Position numbers and translations under genes: made by a program. Below the pieces are notes generated by a model, which saw nothing but the letters and a program-made list of their open reading frames with translations, did no database searches and had not been told where the DNA came from. Of a stretch of DNA of 52,501 bases, positions 43,800-51,332 are shown in pieces. Numbering within the stretch: the stretch's first letter is position 1; the number at the start of each line of letters is the position of its first letter. Origin of the DNA: Candidatus Bathyarchaeota archaeon (GTDB lineage Archaea; Thermoproteota; Bathyarchaeia; RBG-16-48-13; GCA-020355125); the NCBI GenBank assembly GCA_026015035.1, contig JAOZHB010000052.1:1-52501 (forward strand). The letters run 5' to 3'.

Positions 43800-45410
43800 A
43801 TGTATGACATACTAATCGGGAAAGGACGGATAGTTGACGGGACTGGAAACCCTTGGTATAGAGCTGACGTCGCCATTGCCAAAGGGAGAATAGTTAAGAT
43901 TGGTAAGATAGTGTCTAACGAAGCTGAAGAGGTTGTAGACGCTTCTGACCTCATGGTATGCCCCGGATTCATAGACGCTCACGCCCATTCAGGCATATAC
44001 CTCCTCGTAAATCCGAGGGGGGAGAGCATGATTCGTCAGGGTGTTACCACCCAGGTCTGTGGAAACTGTGGCTCGTCCCTTGCACCCATAACCGACGTAA
44101 ATCGGGACTACATGACGTCCAGGCGGGGCTCGCTGACGGATGAAGTATCGTGGGACTGGGCGTCCTTTAATGAGTACCTTGAAAAGATTGAGGGGCAGGG
44201 GACCTCCATTAACTTCGTTTCCTTCGTTGGCAACGGAACCGTCCGAACGGCCGTCATGAGCTTAAAGCTCCGGAAGCCAAGCCAGGAGGAGCTGAGGGAA
44301 ATGAAGAATCTTGTGGACGAGGCGATGAAAGCCGGGGCCTTCGGCTTATCAACGGGTCTTTACTATTCACCTAGCGGCTTTGCGGATACGGATGAGGTGG
44401 TGGAGCTCTGTAAAGTAGTCGCCGATTACGGGGGCATCTACCACTCCCACATTCGGGGGGAGAGCGCTATGGTCCTCGACTCTGTGAAGGAGGCCATCGA
44501 GATCGGTGACCGATCCGGTGTACCTGTGGAAATCGCCCACCACAAGGCGTATGGCAGGGACTACTGGCACCTCATCGATGACACCCTCCAGGCCATGGAG
44601 GATGCTAGGGATAAGGGTGTTGATGTGACGTGCAACGTGTACCCTTACCTCTTTGGACAGACGGGGCTCTCAGCTATGGTCCCGTATTGGGCTCACGCCG
44701 GTGGAAGAGAGGAGCTGATCAAGAAGCTTAAGGACGCACAGACCCGAGAGAGAATCAAGAAGGACATGCGGGAAGGCGTTCCAGGGTGGGAAAGCCACGT
44801 CAAGGCCACCGGGTGGGACACGATCGTTGTAGCCAGATGCCCTGTCCATGAGTCTTATGAAGGTAAGTCCATGTCCCAGATCTCCAAAGAGGAGGGAAAA
44901 GACCCCTACGAGTTGGCCCTGAACCTCTTGCTTGAGGGGTTAGAAGGCATGGGTGGCACGTCCGTCAAGATCTTTGGTCAGGGTGAGGAGGACAGGAGGA
45001 AAGTGTTGAAGTCACACCTCTCCATGATCGGCTCTGACGGCTATGCCTTAGCGCCCTACGGGATTCTGGCGAAGGGACTCTACCACCCGAGGATGTACGG
45101 GTGCTTCCCTCGCCTCTTCAGAAAGTATGTGCGGGAGGAGGGGCTTCTAACTTTTGAAGAGGCGGTACGGAAGACCACCTCCCTTGCAGCTCAGAAACTG
45201 GGAATCAGGGATCGAGGGCTACTCCGAGAGGGCATGTGGGCAGATATCGTCGTCGTCAACCCAAAGACCATCGCGGACAGGGCCACGGTTCAACAGCCAT
45301 ACCTTTATCCCACGGGCATAGAATACGTGTTGGTGAATGGTGAAGTCACGGTAGAGAAGGGCGAGCATACCGGAGCCCTAGCAGGACAGGTCCTCCGCCA
45401 TAAGAGGTAA
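43800..45410 (+). CDS. N-acyl-D-amino-acid deacylase (D-aminoacylase)
   Basis: This 536-residue amidohydrolase-superfamily enzyme begins YDILIGKGRIVDGTGNPW, then VCPGFIDAHAHSGIYLL (about residues 53-69, HxH metal site), GVTTQVCGNCGSSLAPI (about 80-96, a segment characteristic of D-aminoacylases), VEIAHHKAYGR (metal-binding segment) and MIGSDGYALAPYG (final Asp). The C-terminus returns to the small beta domain (DIVVVNPKTIADRAT). It removes acyl groups from N-acyl-D-amino acids, or a related substrate such as a dipeptide. An AAGGAGAGA site precedes the ATG. It lies 100 bases after the dehydratase gene and may be co-transcribed. Confidence 0.93.
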   Translation: MYDILIGKGRIVDGTGNPWYRADVAIAKGRIVKIGKIVSNEAEEVVDASDLMVCPGFIDAHAHSGIYLLVNPRGESMIRQGVTTQVCGNCGSSLAPITDVNRDYMTSRRGSLTDEVSWDWASFNEYLEKIEGQGTSINFVSFVGNGTVRTAVMSLKLRKPSQEELREMKNLVDEAMKAGAFGLSTGLYYSPSGFADTDEVVELCKVVADYGGIYHSHIRGESAMVLDSVKEAIEIGDRSGVPVEIAHHKAYGRDYWHLIDDTLQAMEDARDKGVDVTCNVYPYLFGQTGLSAMVPYWAHAGGREELIKKLKDAQTRERIKKDMREGVPGWESHVKATGWDTIVVARCPVHESYEGKSMSQISKEEGKDPYELALNLLLEGLEGMGGTSVKIFGQGEEDRRKVLKSHLSMIGSDGYALAPYGILAKGLYHPRMYGCFPRLFRKYVREEGLLTFEEAVRKTTSLAAQKLGIRDRGLLREGMWADIVVVNPKTIADRATVQQPYLYPTGIEYVLVNGEVTVEKGEHTGALAGQVLRHKR

Positions 45411-45465
45411 AAGTGTTCTAAATCTATCTTCACGCTATGTCGAAGGCTTCAAAGTCCCCTGAAGA

Positions 45466-45543
45466 CAGCTAGTTACAAGAATATTAACAACGTGAAATTG
45501 GAAATCGTAGATAGGGGAAAACGAGTATAGTAGTTAGCTAACG
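45466..45543. repeat. Two degenerate AGCT motifs (CAGCTAGTTAC; TAGTTAGCTAACGG)
   Basis: They lie at 45467-45476 and 45531-45543, 56 and 120 bases after the D-aminoacylase stop. The second contains the perfect palindrome TTAGCTAA. The gap 45411-45636 holds nothing else assignable. Confidence 0.45.
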
Positions 45544-45636
45544 GACTGATTCCTTAAAAAGAGGTTTCCTTCACAAATAGGTAAATAGCTTCAAGCGTGG
45601 GTATACGTCTAGTTCGGATGCCTAAAAGCTTATAGA

Positions 45637-46644
45637 TTGTCTTCACAGAAGTTAGTGGGATGTCCTTTGGTTTGCCTTCAGGACGCTTTACAGGTAAAAG
45701 AAGTTGAGCTTCCCAACCGCATCGTTTTTCCACCAATACAGACCCGCTTGGCGACGGGTGAGGGCGAGGTAACTGATGACCTTCTTGAACACTATGTTCG
45801 TCGTTCACAAGGGTTAGGTCTGCTTATTCTTGAACATGGGTACGTATCCCGTCAGGGAAGAATGGGAAGAAAGGAGTTGGGCATCCATGATGATGCGTTA
45901 CTTGAGGGATTGACACAGTTTACGCGCAGAATACATGCCTTAAAGACCCCTCTCGTAATACAGGTAAATCATGGTGGCGCCCTATCCAAAAAAGAGGTAA
46001 CGGGAAAGCAGCCTCTCGCGCCGTCACCCATGAGAGAAGCGAAGGAACTCACCTATGATGAAGCGGAGATCATCATTGACGACTTTAGGCGGTCAACCGA
46101 GCGAGCCGTGAAATCGGGGTTTGATGGAGTTGAATTACATGGTGCTCATGGCTTTCTCTTAAACCAATTTTTCTCTCCTCTCACAAATCGACGAAGAGAC
46201 AAGTATGGTGGTTCCCTACAAAACCGCATGCGGTTTCCGTTAGAAGTAGTTGAGCGAGTTAAGGAACAAGTCGGGGGGAAACTGCTTCTTTATCGGATCG
46301 GGTCCGATGATTTACATCCGACAGGTACCCAGATTGAAGACGCCATGGTTTTCGCTCGGAGATTGGTGGAGGCTGGTGTGGACGTCATTGATGTCTCAGG
46401 AGGTATCTGTGGGAGTCGACCGTCTACCCTGCAAGGCATCCAAGGGTTCTTTATTCCCCAAGCTCAAAAAATTAAGGCGGTTGTAAATGTTCCCATCATT
46501 GGTGTAGGAGGAATCGTCAACCCCCAGTACGCAAATCAGCTAATCCAGAAAAAACAAGTAGATTTAGTAGCGGTCGGTCGAGTACTTTTAAAGGATCCTG
46601 AATGGGCACAAAAGGCACTCGCCACGTTATCAAAAACGTGCTAG
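45637..46644 (+). CDS. Old Yellow Enzyme-like FMN oxidoreductase, single domain
   Basis: This 335-residue protein is a TIM-barrel FMN oxidoreductase of the NADH:flavin/OYE family. It has VELPNRIVFPPIQTRLATGEGEVTD (about residues 21-45), IQVNHGGALS, GVELHGAHGFLLNQFFSPLTNRR (about 166-188, with the HxxH that contacts substrate) and GVGGIVNPQYANQLI near the end. It lacks the 4Fe-4S and FAD/NAD domains of 2,4-dienoyl-CoA reductase, so it needs a separate electron donor or uses NAD(P)H directly. Start codons are weak: TTG 45637 or GTG 45655, with no clear ribosome site. Substrate unknown, probably an enone or enal. Confidence 0.9.
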   Translation: MSSQKLVGCPLVCLQDALQVKEVELPNRIVFPPIQTRLATGEGEVTDDLLEHYVRRSQGLGLLILEHGYVSRQGRMGRKELGIHDDALLEGLTQFTRRIHALKTPLVIQVNHGGALSKKEVTGKQPLAPSPMREAKELTYDEAEIIIDDFRRSTERAVKSGFDGVELHGAHGFLLNQFFSPLTNRRRDKYGGSLQNRMRFPLEVVERVKEQVGGKLLLYRIGSDDLHPTGTQIEDAMVFARRLVEAGVDVIDVSGGICGSRPSTLQGIQGFFIPQAQKIKAVVNVPIIGVGGIVNPQYANQLIQKKQVDLVAVGRVLLKDPEWAQKALATLSKTC

Positions 46645-46749
46645 TTGAATGGACATCTTGATAAAAATACAAGGAGATGCACGTCAAGCCGCCTTCAGGA
46701 AACCACGGTTCATCAGTCTCCTCGATGTCCTCCCGCGCCTTAAGAGGCA

Positions 46750-47610
46750 TTAGAGTTCGCGGGCTAACTCACGTACCTTCCTCAGGTTTTCGATGTCCCC
46801 CGTCGTCTCGTCTTTTGGGGTCTCAAGGATCAGAGGAAGCTGGCCCAACCGGCTTTTCAACACGTTTCTAAATCCTTCATCCCCAATCCTACCAGTGCCA
46901 ATGTGTTCATGACGGTCGATGTGCGCTTTCAGATCGCCCTTCGAATCGTTCAGATGGACAAGTTTAAGCTTATCAAGGCCAATAATCGTGTCAAACGCTC
47001 TCAACGTGTCGTCCACAGCCTTCTGAGATCGAAGATCGTATCCCGCTGCGAAAGCATGGCACGTGTCAAAGCAGACACCCACCCGTTCAGATTCTGACAA
47101 TCGAGCCATAATGTGCTCAAGCTCTTCAAAGGAACGCCCCATGCTATTACCACTCCCAGCTGAGTTCTCAAGTAAGAGGGTCACACGCCCATCCGCAACC
47201 TCTAAAGCTCGGTCAATCGCGTTGACGATTCGGGTAAAACCGACCTCAACACCAGCACCAAGATGACTGCCAAGATGGGTGACCAGATACGGGATTTCAA
47301 GTCGATGACACCGCTCTAACTCCAAGGTCAGCGTCTTAACAGACCGTGAATATACAGCATCTCGCGGTGAGGCCAGATTTGGGAGATAAGCCATGTGGCC
47401 GAAGACTGGTGTCCCATCGTAAACCTGCACCTTCTCCGTGAAGGCCGTTATCTCTTCTGAGGTAAGCGCCCTAGTCATCCATTGTCTCGGGTTCCTCGTA
47501 AAGATCTGAAAGGTGTCGCAGCCCAACTCAAGCGCCCGATCCACAGCCTTTTCGATGGAACCCGCAATCGAGACATGAAATCCCACTATATTAGACATAC
47601 CGGTTACCAC
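46750..47610 (-). CDS. nfo: Endonuclease IV
   Basis: This 286-residue apurinic/apyrimidinic endonuclease (AP-endonuclease 2 family, TIM barrel) shows FHVSIAGSIEKAVDRALELGCDTFQIF (about residues 11-37), VFGHMAYLPNLASP (metal His), YLVTHLGSHLG (His), LLLENSAGSGNSMG (Glu), GVCFDTCHAFAAGYDL (Asp and His) and KLVHLNDSKGDLKAHIDRHEHIG (His, Asp, His), which supply the zinc ligands. It cuts DNA at abasic sites in base-excision repair. The track start is ATG at 47610; ATG at 47595 (MSNIVGFHVS) is an alternative closer to the family's start. Confidence 0.96.
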   Translation of the reverse strand: MVTGMSNIVGFHVSIAGSIEKAVDRALELGCDTFQIFTRNPRQWMTRALTSEEITAFTEKVQVYDGTPVFGHMAYLPNLASPRDAVYSRSVKTLTLELERCHRLEIPYLVTHLGSHLGAGVEVGFTRIVNAIDRALEVADGRVTLLLENSAGSGNSMGRSFEELEHIMARLSESERVGVCFDTCHAFAAGYDLRSQKAVDDTLRAFDTIIGLDKLKLVHLNDSKGDLKAHIDRHEHIGTGRIGDEGFRNVLKSRLGQLPLILETPKDETTGDIENLRKVRELAREL

Positions 47611-47752
47611 TCATAAAGGAATTGATAGCATAGCGTCCTAACTGTATACCCGTTTTCAGTTTTCAATATATGGGGTGGAGGAGGTTGAAATAAACAGACA
47701 GTAAACAATCTCCCCGATACAAGAATTTTAACGTTTCTGCAAAAGGAGCGTA

Positions 47753-47765
47753 AGCTAGCTAGCTA
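47753..47765. repeat. AGCTAGCTAGCTA motif overlapping a stop codon
   Basis: The motif is the same 12-mer seen at 1198 and 1668. Its last bases (CTA) are the TAG stop, read on the minus strand, of the pyruvate-kinase-domain gene at 47763. Confidence 0.8.
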
Positions 47766-48335
47766 TGGTATCCTAGGCTTTGCGATAATCTCCCTGATCT
47801 CGAATTCTCTGAAATTCATTGAATATGAAGGCTTGACAACTAAGGCGGTGTCAGCCCCACTGCCTGTGCCCCCAATGGCTACGACCTCTCGGTCAACGTT
47901 TATCAGTCCCGCATCCGCCGCCATTAACACAATCTCTATGCAGACCTTCATCCCTTGACTGAAACGATAGAGGGTTTCTCTAATTACCTCTTCAATAGAT
48001 GTACCACCACGCTCTTTGTTGAAGGATGTCGCTACGTTATCGCCTAAGGAATGAAGACAAGTGAGTACTTTGACGCCCTTATCCTGAAGCCTCTTACGCT
48101 CCTCCACGGTCATACACCAACCCTCTTCATGAAAGGCTTCGGAAATGGTAACCGCGACAAGGTTAACCTCCATGTCGGAAAAGACATCAACAGTTTTGAT
48201 AGCAGTCCCACCATGAGTCGTCGCTACAACAATGTCCCTTATTCCAAGCTCTTCAGCCCTTTTTCGAGCTGCTTCAAGGGTCTTATCGGTATTTCCTACC
48301 TCTTTTCCTTCAAAATATATTATACTCTTCTCCAA
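47763..48335 (-). CDS. Stand-alone pyruvate kinase C-terminal-domain protein
   Basis: The track ORF opens at TTG 48356; the in-frame TTG at 48335 (LEKSIIYFEG) after GGTGGTGTGGGATG fits the family start better and gives 190 residues. The protein matches the alpha/beta C-terminal domain of pyruvate kinase without any catalytic barrel: NTDKTLEAARKRAEELGIRDIVVATTHGGTA (about residues 10-40) and later VVAIGGTGSGADTALVVKPS. Such proteins are common in archaea and some bacteria; their role is not known, perhaps binding a sugar phosphate or nucleotide. The full pyruvate kinase at 29260 has its own C-domain, so this is not a lost piece of it. Confidence 0.85.
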   Translation of the reverse strand: MEKSIIYFEGKEVGNTDKTLEAARKRAEELGIRDIVVATTHGGTAIKTVDVFSDMEVNLVAVTISEAFHEEGWCMTVEERKRLQDKGVKVLTCLHSLGDNVATSFNKERGGTSIEEVIRETLYRFSQGMKVCIEIVLMAADAGLINVDREVVAIGGTGSGADTALVVKPSYSMNFREFEIREIIAKPRIP

Positions 48336-48388
48336 TATGCATCCCACACCACCCAATCTCTTTGCGACTATTAAAGGAGTATGATGAA

Positions 48389-48399
48389 AAGCTAGCTGC
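48389..48399. repeat. AAGCTAGCTGC motif
   Basis: A shorter AGCT-family site lies in the gap 48357-48862, upstream of the pyruvate-kinase-domain gene and near repeat copy B. Confidence 0.45.
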
Positions 48400-48482
48400 T
48401 ACGCTTGACGCCAGCGACTTCGATGCATTCGTTTCACCGATCACCCCAGTCAATTGCTAATATAAAGGTTGATTTAACTGTA

Positions 48483-48647
48483 GATTATGCGTAGTATAAC
48501 CCTGTCATTTCCCAATGCAACGAGCCGTTTCTGAGCTCCTTTACGGCAATACGCCTCGATTTACCCTCCATCCCAGAAAAAAATTTATCAACTTACCCCC
48601 CTCCCACACGAGGAAAAATGAGAGAGACCCGTCCCTCCGCGCATACC
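48483..48647. repeat. Diverged dispersed repeat, copy B
   Basis: This aligns to 1378-1541 in the same orientation with one short indel (see copy A). In the minus-strand frame that is open in copy A, copy B has stop codons, though pieces such as VNRGVLP and GYTTH remain. The 118-residue track ORF 48541-48897 runs through it and into the end of the ATP-cone gene and is probably not real. The remainder of the gap 48357-48862 shows no gene. Confidence 0.75.
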
Positions 48648-48862
48648 GTAAGGGCTTAACTCTCTGTGGAAGGCCATGCTTATGATGACCGAATAAAGCT
48701 GGCAAGGCAAGTCTTAGTAGGATTATTTGATACGGGAAGCGACCTTGTATCTCTGGAGTAGAAAAGAGTGGATTGCAAACCATACGTCTCAGTTCACCTT
48801 TCAACGCGCTGAGTGATGGTAACGAGTTCTCCCCCCACAATAGATAGGTTACAGGGAATCTT

Positions 48863-49693
48863 TTAATCCCTGAGGATTTTTCGAGCGTTCCGCTCAAGTC
48901 CTTCCAATCGCTCCTCGCGTATTCCCGTTTGTACAGAGAGTTTCTTCAAGTCCGCATCCACAATCTGTTTCAACACGATTATGCCATTATCGCCTAACGT
49001 CGTCTTCATCTTCTTGTCCACTTCCCGCAAAATCGTGATGGGATAGAATTTCTCCTCCTCAATGAGAACTTCCAAACCCCTTTCCACCGGATCCTTCCAG
49101 CTCAAACGTCCGATTCCACGACAATCCGCATACTTTTTTCCCTCGGTAGAAAACTTAGTGTTACAGACAATTAATGCATCAGTGAAATCGATGTCGTGGT
49201 AGCCTAACGCGAAGCCCTCAGTTAAATCCTCGAAGATCGAGCGGACCTCCCGAGGAATATCAAGACTCGTCTTGGTATGGGGAGACAGGTGGTGTTTAAC
49301 CTCCAGCATAATCGTCTGCGAGTTCTTCCTCAAAACCCCGTCCACCTCATTTTCCACACATTTCCCCCGCAACACCCTGTTCCCCTCCACGTCAAAGCCG
49401 ACTTCGCTCATGAGACGTTGGACAAAAAGCTCCCAATCAGGCTTTGAACGAAGTAAGCTAATAGCGGACCGTAAATCTCTACGAAGACGAACTTTAGGTC
49501 GATAACGCGCCACATACCGCCGGGCCATCTGAAGAATCTTCTTTGTCTGGATCTCATCGAAGAGACGCCCTTCAACTCGATCAGCAATTGCCTCCGCCTC
49601 CCCCTTCGAAGCCCCCATTCTGAGACAGAACGCGACCACTTTTTTCCGATCGTAGGCTTCTAAGGATCCATCGAACTTCCTAACGCGAATCAT
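48863..49693 (-). CDS. ATP-cone domain fused to a restriction-endonuclease-like domain
   Basis: The track start is 49738, but the ATG at 49693 (MIRVRKFDGSLEAYDRKKV) lies 25 bases after the TATA box TTTTATAT and matches the normal start of an ATP-cone domain, so a leaderless 276-residue protein is likely. Residues 1-85 are the ATP-cone (VVAFCLRMGASKGEAEAIADRVE, IQTKKILQMARRYV). The next domain has a PD-(D/E)xK-like pattern, ENEVDGVLRKNSQTIMLEVKHHL, with the D...ExK catalytic arrangement. Archaeal proteins of this architecture are uncharacterised putative nucleases, perhaps controlled by nucleotide binding to the cone. A helical tail follows. No methyltransferase is adjacent. Confidence 0.82.
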   Translation of the reverse strand: MIRVRKFDGSLEAYDRKKVVAFCLRMGASKGEAEAIADRVEGRLFDEIQTKKILQMARRYVARYRPKVRLRRDLRSAISLLRSKPDWELFVQRLMSEVGFDVEGNRVLRGKCVENEVDGVLRKNSQTIMLEVKHHLSPHTKTSLDIPREVRSIFEDLTEGFALGYHDIDFTDALIVCNTKFSTEGKKYADCRGIGRLSWKDPVERGLEVLIEEEKFYPITILREVDKKMKTTLGDNGIIVLKQIVDADLKKLSVQTGIREERLEGLERNARKILRD

Positions 49694-49712
49694 GTAGAAG
49701 AAAAGGTAAGAA

Positions 49713-49723
49713 CGAATATAAAA
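49713..49723 (-). promoter_or_regulatory. TATA box for the ATP-cone nuclease gene
   Basis: On the minus strand GGGTTTTATATTCG is centred about 25 bases before the ATG at 49693. This favours the shorter start and a leaderless mRNA. Confidence 0.55.
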
Positions 49724-49812
49724 CCCAATCCCCAACACTGAACCCGAATCTGACCACTTCTGAAATTAGAGACGCATACTTGAAGAACAGGAATAAAAAA
49801 GGCCTTTGTTAG

Positions 49813-49835
49813 ATAGCTAGACTAACGTGCGCGCT
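49813..49835. repeat. ATAGCTAG plus GTGCGCGC motifs
   Basis: An AGCT-family site (49813-49820) is followed within five bases by an alternating CGTGCGCGC run, about 70 bases beyond the stop of the tsr3 gene. A GGCTAGTTA lies at about 49868. Confidence 0.5.
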
Positions 49836-49889
49836 GGACTACAGTCCAGAAAGATTGATGATAATATGGCTAGTTATGACGAGGTGAAG

Positions 49890-50456
49890 TTATACGCAAA
49901 AATAGGCTTCCTCGATCTTCGCTATCGCTTCAGTGGTCTCTGCTTGAGCGTATTCCTCTAGAAGATTCTTGTTTAAGGAGAGGAAGGCTGGACCCCACTT
50001 GTAGATACGGACGATTTTCTTCGCCTGTTCGCGGTGGTCGAGGATGTAGAGGGCAGCAGCGAGGGCTTCAAGGGAACTCAGCTCAAAGAGACGTCCATAA
50101 TGGACGGGGTTCGCCGCGACTAGATAGGGGAGCCTCCGAGATCGTCTGCTGAGTCGGGCGGAGAAAGCACCCTTCACCCGCTTCCAAGAACAGTCAACGA
50201 CCGCCAAGCCTCCCCGTTCCGCTTGCGTCCTATCCTGCGAATTCAAGACGGTCGGAGCTAGGGGATTCAACACTATGGCTTGTCGAGGTATGTGACGCCG
50301 TCGTGTAAGAGATGTGGCTAAGCTGAAGCGGGCTAGTTTCCTAGAAGTACATTTTTGAGGATCGTCCTGCTTCATCTCGTAAACGAATAATCTCACCGCG
50401 GTGAATGGCTCTCGTGTCTCCACCATCTTGTCTTCACAAGTAGGAGAGGCTTTCAT
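49890..50456 (-). CDS. tsr3: Tsr3-like 18S/16S rRNA aminocarboxypropyltransferase
   Basis: This 188-residue protein matches the DUF367/Tsr3 family: VRLFVYEMKQDDPQKCTSRKLARF (about residues 23-46), IVLNPLAPTVLNSQDR (about 61-76), GGLAVVDCSWKRV (about 82-94) and LVAANPVHYGRLFELSSLEALAAALYIL. In yeast and archaea it transfers the aminocarboxypropyl group of S-adenosylmethionine to a hypermodified uridine/pseudouridine in helix 31 of small-subunit rRNA. The chosen start is the ATG at 50456; a downstream start nearer VRLFVYE is possible. It is divergent from the MobB-like gene, with about 110 bases between. Confidence 0.92.
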   Translation of the reverse strand: MKASPTCEDKMVETREPFTAVRLFVYEMKQDDPQKCTSRKLARFSLATSLTRRRHIPRQAIVLNPLAPTVLNSQDRTQAERGGLAVVDCSWKRVKGAFSARLSRRSRRLPYLVAANPVHYGRLFELSSLEALAAALYILDHREQAKKIVRIYKWGPAFLSLNKNLLEEYAQAETTEAIAKIEEAYFCV

Positions 50457-50564
50457 AAAAGAGTTATTCTAGTCGCAGCATAGTTCAATCATTGAGGAGT
50501 TGGGATAATCTTCTTAAGGACTGCGAGAGCTTAGAGTTAGAAAAGGGAGGAATGCCCCACGTTC

Positions 50565-51332
50565 TTGGTTATTCATGTGATTGGGATTGGAAGGAACAGC
50601 GGAAAGACCAGGCTGATCGAAGGATTGACGAGAGAGCTGACCAAGAGAGACTACAGAGTTGCAACGGTAAAACACATCTTTGAAGGCACCTTCGACACAG
50701 CCTACAAGGACACGTGGAAACACCTTCAGGCAGGCGCCAACCCGATCATAGCCGTTACCTCCAAGGAGCTAGTCTCGATAAAAGCATGTACGGATCCTTC
50801 ACTGGAGAAGGCCTTGCACGAGGTGCCAAGGGATGTCGACGTTGTCCTAGTCGAGGGATTCAAGGAGTCGGATAACCCAAAAATCCTCACCGCGCGAAGC
50901 CTAGGTCAAGTGGAGGAACTGAAGGAGTTGGCCACACAGGCGATAGCGATATCTGGTCCCATCGCCTCAGAGAAAGGCTGCCCCAGCACAGTTCAGGATA
51001 CTCCAATTCTCGAACTTGGCGAAGTGGTACCTCTCGTGGAGAGACGGCTTCTTGAAGCAGCTGTGAAACGACTTCCCGAGATCGATTGCAGGAGATGCGG
51101 CTACGAGTCGTGTAAAGCCTTAGCCACAGCAATATTGGAGGGTAAAGCATCGATCGACCAGTGTAAGACCCTAGCTGAAAGGGATGTGGTTCTCACGGTC
51201 GATGGCAAACCCATTGCCCTGAGTGCCTTCCCCAAGAACTTCGTCAGAAACACGGTGTTGGGAATGATTAAAACCCTCCGAGGGGTCAAAGCAGCACCCC
51301 ACGCCATCTCATTGGAAATCGAGTTGGATTAG
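50565..51332 (+). CDS. MobB-like GTP-binding protein with C-terminal Fe-S domain; start probably frameshifted
   Basis: The 255-residue product has the P-loop VIGIGRNSGKTRLIEGL (about residues 5-21), VATVKHIFEGTFDT and VVLVEGFKESDNPKIL, as in MobB, which binds GTP and helps attach a nucleotide to molybdopterin. The C-terminus has CRRCGYESCKALATAIL followed by a fourth cysteine (IDQC), a 4Fe-4S domain found in archaeal fusions. The TTG start is poor. Fifteen to twenty bases upstream, GGGAGGA plus ATGCCCCACGTTCTT would give MPHVL and run into this frame if one G near 50567 were missing, so a frameshift or base error is likely. The gene meets aspS end to end. Confidence 0.88.
   Translation: MVIHVIGIGRNSGKTRLIEGLTRELTKRDYRVATVKHIFEGTFDTAYKDTWKHLQAGANPIIAVTSKELVSIKACTDPSLEKALHEVPRDVDVVLVEGFKESDNPKILTARSLGQVEELKELATQAIAISGPIASEKGCPSTVQDTPILELGEVVPLVERRLLEAAVKRLPEIDCRRCGYESCKALATAILEGKASIDQCKTLAERDVVLTVDGKPIALSAFPKNFVRNTVLGMIKTLRGVKAAPHAISLEIELD

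Noticed and set aside
48541-48897. 118-residue minus-strand ORF
   Set aside because: It runs from inside the ATP-cone gene through repeat copy B, with no family match. Likely a chance open frame.
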